A DNA stretch of 64,000 nucleotides from assembly GCF_049319665.1 (NCBI RefSeq), contig NZ_JBMOUD010000009.1:124001-188000 (forward strand). The letters are read 5' to 3'. Below the pieces are notes generated by a model. The model made no database searches and had not been told where the DNA came from. It saw only the letters and a program-made list of their open reading frames with translations. A program made the position numbers and the translations under genes. This DNA is from JBMOUD01 sp049319665. GTDB lineage: Bacteria; Pseudomonadota; Gammaproteobacteria; Enterobacterales; Enterobacteriaceae. Shown here piece after piece: positions 44,071-52,489 of this stretch (the stretch's first letter is position 1; every line of letters starts with the position of its first letter).

Positions 44071-44406
44071 ATGAATCCAAATCACTTTTGTTATCTGTTA
44101 CTGGCCGTAGCGGCCACAGGCAGCCTATTCCTGCCTCACCCTCTTGTTACATGGTTCCTACTCGCCAGTATGTTAACGCTGATAATTTATGGCGTAGATA
44201 AAATGGCGGCCCGCAAAGCCTGGTACAGAGTGCCGGAATCCACCTTGCTGATATTTGGTTTTGTCGGTGGGTGGCCCGGAGCCATTCTAGGTCAGCAAAT
44301 CTTTCGGCATAAAACACAAAAGCAACCGTTTAAGACTTGGTTCATCATTAGCGTGATAGTAAATATAGTGGTGCTGGTGATGTTGTATCGATCCTATCCT
44401 TGGTGA
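44071..44406 (+). CDS. DUF1294 family membrane protein
   Basis: A 111-aa inner-membrane protein with three or four TM helices. The core YGVDKMAARKAWYRVPESTL near residue 40 and the GFVGGWPGAILGQQIFRHKT segment are the DUF1294 signature. The ATG at 44071 was chosen over an in-frame TTG at 44044. Function unknown; in other genomes the domain is fused to cold-shock domains. Confidence 0.85.
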   Translation: MNPNHFCYLLLAVAATGSLFLPHPLVTWFLLASMLTLIIYGVDKMAARKAWYRVPESTLLIFGFVGGWPGAILGQQIFRHKTQKQPFKTWFIISVIVNIVVLVMLYRSYPW

Positions 44407-44684
44407 AGCAGACAGTACAAATTGCCTGCGATGCGCTGTGAATGACATCCTGGCAACGCAGAAGGACGGGCAATGTGATTTCATGTAGGTCAGGTCAGTA
44501 CTGTTCAGCTCAGCTCAGCTGGTTATCGGGCCTTGCTAAAGCGGGATAATTGAAAATCAGAACCTCGCTTAGGGCTATGTCGGCATTACGTGGGTAAAAT
44601 CAGTTAGTACACAATTGGCATTATTGATGACTAAGTATTTTTTCCCAGTTACTTATCTAGCAATTACTACCAAAGCGTACATTT

Positions 44685-45182
44685 CTAGGTGATTTTTAGT
44701 GGCAATAGTCTGGCGCCATAGTGTCCTTGCTTTGTGCCGTGCCCAAGCACAGCAAAGTAACCCTTAATCAAATGGCCACCATTTTCCCAAAACACATGCT
44801 TACTAACTTCGCCTTCTAAAGAAATCGATAACCCAGAACTATTGAAGCCATCCAATTTTTCACCCTCATCCCCCTTGTTAAATTTTTCTAGCCAAATAGA
44901 AAATTCTACACTCTCTTCTATAGAGCCATTTTTGGGATATGAGCAGAAATCTACATTTTCACCATCAAATCTAATGTTGAGATATATTTTTTTATCGATA
45001 TTTCTGGAAAGGAAATCATTTAACTTTAGTAGCTCTTTACTCAATGGATTGATGATACAAAACTGAGTATGAGCATTTTTTTGAGGGAAGGTGTTTTCTT
45101 TCGTTACATCATATGCCTTCCATGCATAATAGGCAGCCACAATCCCTGCCAAAAGAGTTGTTAATGTAATAAAGTAATCCAT
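44685..45182 (-). CDS. hypothetical single-TM protein
   Basis: A 165-aa protein when started at the ATG at 45182 (GGA about 10 nt upstream), giving an N-terminal TM helix (ITLTTLLAGIVAAYYAWKAY) and a cytoplasmic or periplasmic domain ending in HGTKQGHYGARLLPLKIT. The frame is open to 45239. The anchor-plus-domain layout occurs in defence-associated proteins but no family was recognised. Confidence 0.55.
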   Translation of the reverse strand: MDYFITLTTLLAGIVAAYYAWKAYDVTKENTFPQKNAHTQFCIINPLSKELLKLNDFLSRNIDKKIYLNIRFDGENVDFCSYPKNGSIEESVEFSIWLEKFNKGDEGEKLDGFNSSGLSISLEGEVSKHVFWENGGHLIKGYFAVLGHGTKQGHYGARLLPLKIT

Positions 45183-45605
45183 AGAAAAATATCCAGTCCA
45201 CTGTGATTTATTAATCATAATCTGATATGCAATACGCATCTACATTGTTGATATGTAAATATCTACAATTAAATTTTATTATATTATCGAGCCATCATGC
45301 ATGCAATCTGCGCAATGCTGACCCCAAGCTGAGAAGCCAGCTCGACTATGTAAGGGTTTAAAGTCATTTGTATAATTTTTCGTGACTCAGTACTTCAGGA
45401 TGGAGATCCTCATAGTAAGAGGCCCGTCTAAGTTATCAGGATGCGTTAATTAGCCACATACGGTACTAAATTTACGCTCACGATAAGAATCCGAGCATGA
45501 CTTATATCTTACCTGTACCATTTATTCCGAATTTTTATAATAAATTTCACTTCTTCGAATATAATAAATACAAGGGCTATCTTAAGCCCTTGTATTTATT
45601 AAAAG
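45183..45605. other. intergenic region at the left edge of the nuclease operon
   Basis: About 420 bp with the DUF262 gene terminator at its right end. A 27-codon minus-strand frame at 45284-45367 (starting MTLNPYIVELASQLGVSIAQ) reads like the beginning of an HTH protein and may be a gene relic. Confidence 0.35.
45566..45597 (-). terminator. terminator of the DUF262 gene
   Basis: AAATACAAGGGCT/AGCCCTTGTATTT, a perfect 13-bp stem with a 6-nt loop, followed on the minus strand by ATTATATTC; 9 nt beyond the stop codon. Confidence 0.8.
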
Positions 45606-47693
45606 CTAATTATCCATTTGTCGTTCAAATGCTTGTGTTACTAAAAACATAACGTAATGTAAATCTTCTAGCTTCTCGAATCCAATCTCAACATCACCAT
45701 TTCCCCATCGCCCCAAGCTAGTGACATCTTTGCATAATCCACGCGGATCATTAATTTCAGCAAATGGAATATTCAATGAAAGACGCAGCCGCTTTGCTTG
45801 CGGTACGACGTCCACAAAATTCACCTCAGCTTTATAAGCAATATAAAGCTTCAAGAAGACTTCTGTGACACAAGGGTCAAGTGCCAACGTTGCTTTACGC
45901 AACGCTTCAAACAACACCTGAACATGCTCTTTAACCAGATAGGGATGATCTTCAAAGCCATAAGCGACGTTACTTTCACCCTTAGGCTGGTAATTTTTTA
46001 GAATATCATCGGGAAGATTAGCACTTGGCCAAACACTGCTTGCCTGTTCTGCCATTTTTTTCGCTCGGGCCATAATGGCTTCTTCACTCCATTTATCAAG
46101 AGCAGAAAGCCCGTCATTCAGACGCAAATGACTGTATTTGAAACCACCGTCCATATCGCGCTTATCAGCGAATGAGCGATTGCTATACTCAGAGTTATAG
46201 CCCGTTAATGTCAGGTTCCCCAACGAATGACGCCATGTTTCCCATATACGCAGCCATTCATCTCCTAGCTCAACTCTCCACGCAGCGGGCACTTTTTCTG
46301 TTTGGTTATCACACTGCGGCATAATATGTTCAATAGTGTATTCATCTACCGGGATCGGTTCTTTATGCTTATAATTTTCAAGCCTTCTAAGCCAATAGCT
46401 ACGACTTCTGAAGTTATAAAGATCGCGAGTCTGAATATCCCTCTTAAATTCCTCATCGGTCGGAAAACGACGATAAGATGGCAGCAACACAAACGCAGCT
46501 TTAAGGCTGTCCAAATATTGGTTCTTATCGAAACTTTTACTCAACCCGGCAAAAGTTTTATTCATTGAATTGGTAGGAATAGCACACACCGCCCGACGAA
46601 ATACATAGCTTTCTACCAGGCGCAAGGCTTCCGCGAAATCGCTTAGTTTCAAAATATCCCGCTGGTAGTCATCATACAGCTCCAGCATCAGTGGATAGGC
46701 AACATCCATTCTCAATTCGCGGATATTATGGAATATTTCTTTAAGGTGTTTATTTTTCTCAATACCTAACGCAATAGCACAATAGTAGATGGCATATTTA
46801 TGTATATCTGCAACAGCAGATTCAACAGATTGACTATTGCGACGAAAGTACTGTTTAAATGCCTCATAAATATCATCAATCTTAGGGATATCGCCAGTTT
46901 TTACCGTCAGGTAGTGACGCATGAAAGCATCGAACTGTTCGGAGTAAGCCTCCTGACCAAACAGAAGCTCCATTTTGCGCCAGTGATCATTATACAACGT
47001 CGTTTGACGCTCATTTTCCAGCCCCATGAGGATATAATTGCGAATAAGATCGGCCTGGCTTAATTTTTTACCCGTTGAGTTCATACTTTCAAATATAAGC
47101 TGTGGATTATCATGGTCGCGCTGGAGAGAGATATCTACCACGATTAATTTGCTCAGCCCTTTACAGACAGTCTCTAATAATGTTTTATTTCTGAGTTTAT
47201 CTTTAAAGTATTCGAAGTTTTCCGTAACACGTAAAGAATAATTCTCCGGCTGAGATTTCCCATCGATAATTGCACGCAACGTCTCGTTGTCCGTTTGTGA
47301 CAGAATAAGTTTATAACGTTTCTCACCTGACAATAAGGGATTAGTCAAATAGAAACCACGTAACTGGGCTTGGCTGAACCCTTCAATAAACTCTTGATCG
47401 CCCACGGCTTCGGCTAAAGCTGCGATTAACAATGACACAGTAGTAACGCGCTGTTGACCATCAATGATCAACAATGGTGATTGAGACGTCACCGAATAAA
47501 GCCCATTTTCGATATACACCACGGAACCGATAAAATGACCTTGATTGTTCTCATCAAATCCGCAACGGAGAATATCATCCCAAAGCTGTTCACACTCCTT
47601 CAGGCTCCAGGAGTAAATACGCTGGTAGATCGGAATGACTAACTGAGGTGCAGTCTGCAGAAAGTTGAGCAACTTGGCTTCTTTAGCCTTCAT
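45606..47693 (-). CDS. DUF262/DUF1524 GmrSD-type nuclease with DUF5655-like tail
   Basis: A 695-aa three-part protein. The N-terminal DUF262 (GmrS) nucleotidase/ParB-like domain has the motif IDGQQRVTTVSLL near residue 77. A DUF1524 (GmrD) His-Me finger nuclease carries TIEHIMPQCDNQ near residue 460 and NRSFADKR. The C-terminal 110 residues resemble DUF5655. Single-chain fusions of this kind act against modified phage DNA (type IV) or as the SspE partner of DNA phosphorothioation. Here it stands 140 nt downstream of the hsdR gene on the same strand and may be part of the type I operon's transcript. No dnd/ssp genes are present. Confidence 0.85.
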   Translation of the reverse strand: MKAKEAKLLNFLQTAPQLVIPIYQRIYSWSLKECEQLWDDILRCGFDENNQGHFIGSVVYIENGLYSVTSQSPLLIIDGQQRVTTVSLLIAALAEAVGDQEFIEGFSQAQLRGFYLTNPLLSGEKRYKLILSQTDNETLRAIIDGKSQPENYSLRVTENFEYFKDKLRNKTLLETVCKGLSKLIVVDISLQRDHDNPQLIFESMNSTGKKLSQADLIRNYILMGLENERQTTLYNDHWRKMELLFGQEAYSEQFDAFMRHYLTVKTGDIPKIDDIYEAFKQYFRRNSQSVESAVADIHKYAIYYCAIALGIEKNKHLKEIFHNIRELRMDVAYPLMLELYDDYQRDILKLSDFAEALRLVESYVFRRAVCAIPTNSMNKTFAGLSKSFDKNQYLDSLKAAFVLLPSYRRFPTDEEFKRDIQTRDLYNFRSRSYWLRRLENYKHKEPIPVDEYTIEHIMPQCDNQTEKVPAAWRVELGDEWLRIWETWRHSLGNLTLTGYNSEYSNRSFADKRDMDGGFKYSHLRLNDGLSALDKWSEEAIMARAKKMAEQASSVWPSANLPDDILKNYQPKGESNVAYGFEDHPYLVKEHVQVLFEALRKATLALDPCVTEVFLKLYIAYKAEVNFVDVVPQAKRLRLSLNIPFAEINDPRGLCKDVTSLGRWGNGDVEIGFEKLEDLHYVMFLVTQAFERQMDN

Positions 47694-47831
47694 CCTTTAA
47701 TTTCCTTGTTAACTATCTTAATAACAAACGATGGCCATAATATCCCCTTTACAACAGATGAGACGAAAAACAATAACGGCAATACCCCCTAATTATCGTC
47801 TAAACGCCCCACTTCCCTTCAGCTCAAAAAC

Positions 47832-50800
47832 TCAAGCCCCTTTCAACATATCAAACACTACCCGCGCAAAACCTTTTGCTAGTTCTGGATTAGACAAGTA
47901 CTGCATCATCATCTCTTGTTGAGCATCACTGCTGTCCATCACTGCATCATCAATGGCTTTAGGGAAATCCCCCAGCATGGCTTGCTCACGAGTATTGTTG
48001 GCAATCTGCGTCATGACTGCCTGGTTTTCCGATAATTTGTCGCGCACGGTAAAGGCATAGTTGATCATGTCTTTATCGCTAAGATTATCGGTAATAAACA
48101 GGTCATTCAGACGCGCCAGAATATTGGACAAGAACTCTTCTTTCTTATCCTTCGGCTTGGCCGTACCGATATCGTTGCCTGGCTCGATTTTGTACTCTTC
48201 GGCGTCTTCCTGAAGCTTGAGGTGCTGCTCGTGGAGTTTTGATAAGCGGTAATGGCTCATCTCTACGTTGCTTAAATCAACCTCATCTTCTTCAATGCGC
48301 TGCTCATGCAGTAGTGGTCGCAGATGGCGGGCAAACAGGCTGAGTTTCTCCAGTTCCTTGTCATCGTACTCGACGATTTGCGACATAAATTCGTAGAAGC
48401 GGACAAAACTGCCGAGATCTTTCTTGAAGATATCCAGCTTGTCTTTCTCTTGTTTGCAGTCTTTGAAACTATTTTCAGCGTTAGTGATCAGCACCACATC
48501 ATTGGTTTTTTTCGTGCGTTCAAAGATTTCTTTTGCCAGAACATAAGCGTCAATAGTGGAAGTGTAGCGTTTTGTCCAGCGTTCAACGGCGGGTTTGCAG
48601 ATATTACTAATTGCCGCATTAGACTTGTTTTTGGTGAAGAAGGCTTCACAGAATTGCTCAACCTCGCTCCACAAAAAAATACCGCTAGCGCGCAGTTTTT
48701 CGAACAGCTCAAAGACTAATTGTGGATCGCTAACATCGGTAAGCTCGGCAGTTTGATAATAAGGCTGGAAAGCCCCGAGGATTTCATCCGGTTCATTGTA
48801 GAAATCCAACACAAAAGTCCCCGACTGCGCTTTGCCCGGATAGGTTCGATTCAGGCGCGAAAGCGTCTGTACGCATTCCACGCCACCAAGCGCTTTATCC
48901 ACGTACATCGCGCATAGCTTCGGCTGGTCAAAACCGGTCTGAAACTTATTCGCCACCAGCATCACCTGATAATCATCGCTATCAAAGGCTTTCCGCATAT
49001 CCCGGCCTTTCAGGCCTGGGTTCATATTGGTTTCGGTAAACTTCTGATTCAGTAGTGCGAGGCTATGGTGATCACTTTCCACAAATTCCACTTCGCCAGA
49101 AAACGCGACCATAGCGTTAATCTTCTGGTAATTGTTCTCAGCAATGTATTTATCAAACGCCAGTTTGTAGCGTACCGCCGCTTTACGTGAACTGGTCACT
49201 ACCATTGCCTTCGCCTGCCCGCCTAGTAAATGCATCACGTGTTTGCGGTAGTGCTCGACAATCACTTTTACTTTTTGCGACACGTTATGGTCATGCAGTG
49301 TGACCCACTGGCTCAGTTTGATTTTGGCTTTCTTACTGTCCACTTCCCGATCAGGATCGTCGAGCTTTTGCAGCAGCTTATAGGCGACTTTGTAATTGGT
49401 GTAGTTCTTCAGCACATCAAGAATAAAGCCTTCTTCAATCGCCTGACGCATGGAGTAAACATGGAAGGCTTCGGGCTTATTCGTTTTGGATGCCGGTTCA
49501 AGAGGATTCGGCCGACGGCCAAACAGTTCCAGCGTTTTGGCTTTTGGCGTAGCGGTAAACGCATAGTAGTTAAGGTTGCTGCTGTTTTTACGTGCGGCAA
49601 TGGTCGCATCCATAATATCTTCCGATGACAGCACCACATCGTCGTCCGCCTCTTCTTTCATCAACACTTCTTTAAGTTGACGCGCCGTAGAACCGCTTTG
49701 CGAAGAGTGTGCTTCATCGGCGATAACCGCATATTTACGCTGTTTGAGGCTGACGCTGTTTTCAATGGCTTTCAGCACGAACAGGAAAGTCTGGATGGTA
49801 ACGATAATAATCGGCTGCGCGTTTTCCAGCGCGCTGGCGAGCTTGTCCGATTTTGAGCCATCGCCTTCTTTATTGGTAATGCGCCCGACCACGCCGTCCG
49901 CATGCTCGAACTGATAAATAGTATCCTGAAGCTGATCGTCCAGCACGGTGCGGTCAGTGACCACAATCACCGAGTGGAACTGCTTCTCGCCTTTTTCATC
50001 ATATAAGCGGGAAAGCTGATGAGCAGTCCAGGCAATCGAGTTAGATTTCCCGGAACCCGCGCTGTGCTGAATGAGATACTTATGACCCGTGCCTTCTACC
50101 GCCGCGGCGCTTATCAGCTTATTCACCACATCCCATTGATGGTAACGCGGGAAGATCAGGCTCTCTTTTTTAACCTTCAGCCCGTTCCAGTCTTCTTTCT
50201 CTTCAATTTGCAGATGCACAAAGCTGGCGAGGATTTTCAGCAGGTTATCCGGCAGTAGGACTTCGTTCCACAAGTAGTTAGTGGCGTACTCGTTTTCATT
50301 CTCAGGCGTTTCGTTACCCGCACCGCCATCTTTGGTGCCTTTGTTAAACGGCAGGAAGAAGGTGTCATCACCCGCCAGTTTGGTTGCCATAAACACTTCA
50401 TACTGGCTGACGGCAAAGTGCACCAGCGCGCCGCGTTTGAAGGTAAGCAACGGCTCAGGCTTATTGGTAACCGGGTCTTTCGGCAACCGCGTTTTCTTAT
50501 ATTGTTTAATCGCGTTGTGTACCGCTTGCTTGAACTCGGACTTCAGCTCAAGTGTGGCTATCGGCAGGCCATTAATAAATAGCACCAGATCGATACGCCA
50601 TTTTTTGGCGATTGAACCGGTTTCTTCAAATGCCGCTTTAGTGGCATAGGGGCTATAGACCAGCTCCGGCACCACACGGCAGATATTTTGTTTATAACGC
50701 GCCAGGGTTTCCGGATTAAGACTATGCTCGGGCTTAAACTGGCATAGCGAAAAACGCGCATTGTGGCTTTTGATACCATGACGCAATACGCCCAGCGTGC

Positions 50801-51080
50801 CGTAAGTACGCGATAGCTGATCGGTGGCGTTGTTGTCGGCTTTTTTAAGTTGCGCCACCAGCAAATCGAGGAAATGGCGCTCGGTATCGGTGGGGTAAAT
50901 TTTAGAAAACTTTTCCCATTCCAACGGCTGGGTGTTTTGCAAAAAAGCGATAGCATCTTGCGAATATAAGGCACGTTCGCGGTCATAGCCCGCAGGTTTG
51001 CCTCTAATCCAGCCTTGCTCGATCATCTGAGCAATCATTTCATTCTGGAAAATCAGCTCCTTGGTGGTATCCATACTCAT
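47832..51080 (-). CDS. hsdR: type I restriction enzyme R subunit
   Basis: A 1082-aa motor and nuclease subunit. The N-terminal PD-(D/E)xK site is in RIDLVLFINGLPIATLELKS near residue 168; the helicase has HSAGSGKSNSIAWTA near residue 343, DEAHSS near residue 453, TATPKAKTLELF and the QTGFDQPKLC motif near residue 720. The start overlaps the hsdS stop in ATGA. It cleaves unmethylated DNA after translocation. Complete, no frameshift. Confidence 0.95.
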   Translation of the reverse strand: MSMDTTKELIFQNEMIAQMIEQGWIRGKPAGYDRERALYSQDAIAFLQNTQPLEWEKFSKIYPTDTERHFLDLLVAQLKKADNNATDQLSRTYGTLGVLRHGIKSHNARFSLCQFKPEHSLNPETLARYKQNICRVVPELVYSPYATKAAFEETGSIAKKWRIDLVLFINGLPIATLELKSEFKQAVHNAIKQYKKTRLPKDPVTNKPEPLLTFKRGALVHFAVSQYEVFMATKLAGDDTFFLPFNKGTKDGGAGNETPENENEYATNYLWNEVLLPDNLLKILASFVHLQIEEKEDWNGLKVKKESLIFPRYHQWDVVNKLISAAAVEGTGHKYLIQHSAGSGKSNSIAWTAHQLSRLYDEKGEKQFHSVIVVTDRTVLDDQLQDTIYQFEHADGVVGRITNKEGDGSKSDKLASALENAQPIIIVTIQTFLFVLKAIENSVSLKQRKYAVIADEAHSSQSGSTARQLKEVLMKEEADDDVVLSSEDIMDATIAARKNSSNLNYYAFTATPKAKTLELFGRRPNPLEPASKTNKPEAFHVYSMRQAIEEGFILDVLKNYTNYKVAYKLLQKLDDPDREVDSKKAKIKLSQWVTLHDHNVSQKVKVIVEHYRKHVMHLLGGQAKAMVVTSSRKAAVRYKLAFDKYIAENNYQKINAMVAFSGEVEFVESDHHSLALLNQKFTETNMNPGLKGRDMRKAFDSDDYQVMLVANKFQTGFDQPKLCAMYVDKALGGVECVQTLSRLNRTYPGKAQSGTFVLDFYNEPDEILGAFQPYYQTAELTDVSDPQLVFELFEKLRASGIFLWSEVEQFCEAFFTKNKSNAAISNICKPAVERWTKRYTSTIDAYVLAKEIFERTKKTNDVVLITNAENSFKDCKQEKDKLDIFKKDLGSFVRFYEFMSQIVEYDDKELEKLSLFARHLRPLLHEQRIEEDEVDLSNVEMSHYRLSKLHEQHLKLQEDAEEYKIEPGNDIGTAKPKDKKEEFLSNILARLNDLFITDNLSDKDMINYAFTVRDKLSENQAVMTQIANNTREQAMLGDFPKAIDDAVMDSSDAQQEMMMQYLSNPELAKGFARVVFDMLKGA

Positions 51081-52489
51081 GCGGTAGCTTCCTCTGATTC
51101 CTCAAACTCGCTGGTGTCTGGTGCTACCCAATCGCGCACGTCGATTTTGCCGGTGACGGAGGCGGAGATAAGGGCGGTGCGGCGTTCTTGGAGTAACGCT
51201 ATCTGCAGATGAGATAAATCGGTCAATGTATTAAATGCATTTATTTCTTTTTGCATGAATTCAATTAATAACTGAACTTCATTTTCAGGTGGGAGGGCAA
51301 CGACTAGTTCTTTTATTGTATCCTGTCCAATATTTTGCATAGAGTGGCTTGCACCACTTGCTGATAACTCTATCTGTTTTCGAACGAAAGGAGTCCTGAG
51401 GTATTCAGAAATGAAATATGGGCTCACTGAAGGCCTAAATTTTATTCGATATAGTTTGTCGCAAAGAATCAGGTTGTCATAGTTTTTGTCTACAACTGCG
51501 CTACTCCCTACCAATTCTTTAGTATTTGCCCTTGATATTAATAGATCATTTTGTTTAAGCAGATACTGCCTCTGTGGTTCAAGATTCGAAGGAAGTGCTT
51601 TATGCTCAAGCGGATTAAATTTACCTGAATTAACACAGCCTACTTTGAGAACACCATATTCATTTTCTTCAGCCAACCGAGCATCGCATTGTGGACTCCA
51701 ACCTTGTTCGAAAGTACTAATCAAATATTTTAATCTTATAACATCCCAATGTTCCGGCACTTCCCCCAACCACTCAACACTAGAATCTTTCATCGGCACA
51801 TCAGGATTTAGCCCTTTAGTCACGGCATGGCTAATCACTGCCTGACTTTTTTCTTTCAACAGTTCAATGAGTTGCTGTTGCTTCTCGATTAAGATATCGA
51901 TTTTTGCGGTTTCGTGATCGAGGAAGGCCGCAATGCTATTTTGTTCTTTTTCAGATGGAAGCCATATTGAAAGATTACGTAAAATAGCTTGAGTCACGCT
52001 AAAGACTTTGACTCCCTTCACGGCAGTTCTGACTTGGGTTCTTAATTCTTGGCAATCCAAAAGATAAGCATAGAAACGAGCACTATCTCTTCTTAATGGA
52101 CGAGAAATAATGGTGTGATAGCCAGCAAAGACTCTTGCATCGCTGATTAACTGGGTAAAGTTTCCTGAGCCATCAAGATCTTCTGATGTATCTGCAAAAA
52201 CAATATCACCATTCAACAAAAGAGAATTACCATTGTCTTTTAGATATTTTTCATCTACGCATTTTAATGAATGAACCCGAGGGTCAACTTCAAATCCGTA
52301 TTTTGAATGTACCTCACCATAGTTTATACATGGAATTCCTTCATCCCGTAGATTTTCCTTAGTAATAGTTAAACCCTTACCAAAGGCGAAATTATAGCGA
52401 AGTTTACTTAATTCCCAATGTCGCGGAATCGCCCCCAACCACTCAACACCAGAATCCTTATACTCCGGATACGCCTTATATTTAGCCAT
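51077..52489 (-). CDS. hsdS: type I restriction specificity subunit
   Basis: A 470-aa protein with two target-recognition domains (about residues 15-170 and 235-400), each introduced by the same conserved phrase: KDSGVEWLGAIPRHWELSKL and KDSSVEWLGEVPEHWDVIRL. Conserved spacer helices (KIDILIEKQQQLIELLKEK; and LLQERRTALISASVTGKIDV) follow each. The protein sets the bipartite DNA sequence. TGATG junction with hsdM and ATGA junction with hsdR show tight coupling. Both TRDs are intact; the recognition site cannot be predicted by eye. Confidence 0.93.
   Translation of the reverse strand: MAKYKAYPEYKDSGVEWLGAIPRHWELSKLRYNFAFGKGLTITKENLRDEGIPCINYGEVHSKYGFEVDPRVHSLKCVDEKYLKDNGNSLLLNGDIVFADTSEDLDGSGNFTQLISDARVFAGYHTIISRPLRRDSARFYAYLLDCQELRTQVRTAVKGVKVFSVTQAILRNLSIWLPSEKEQNSIAAFLDHETAKIDILIEKQQQLIELLKEKSQAVISHAVTKGLNPDVPMKDSSVEWLGEVPEHWDVIRLKYLISTFEQGWSPQCDARLAEENEYGVLKVGCVNSGKFNPLEHKALPSNLEPQRQYLLKQNDLLISRANTKELVGSSAVVDKNYDNLILCDKLYRIKFRPSVSPYFISEYLRTPFVRKQIELSASGASHSMQNIGQDTIKELVVALPPENEVQLLIEFMQKEINAFNTLTDLSHLQIALLQERRTALISASVTGKIDVRDWVAPDTSEFEESEEATA

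Noticed and set aside
45284..45367. 27-codon frame resembling the start of an HTH or transposase protein
   Set aside because: Too short, ends at once and has no matching remainder; at most a relic.
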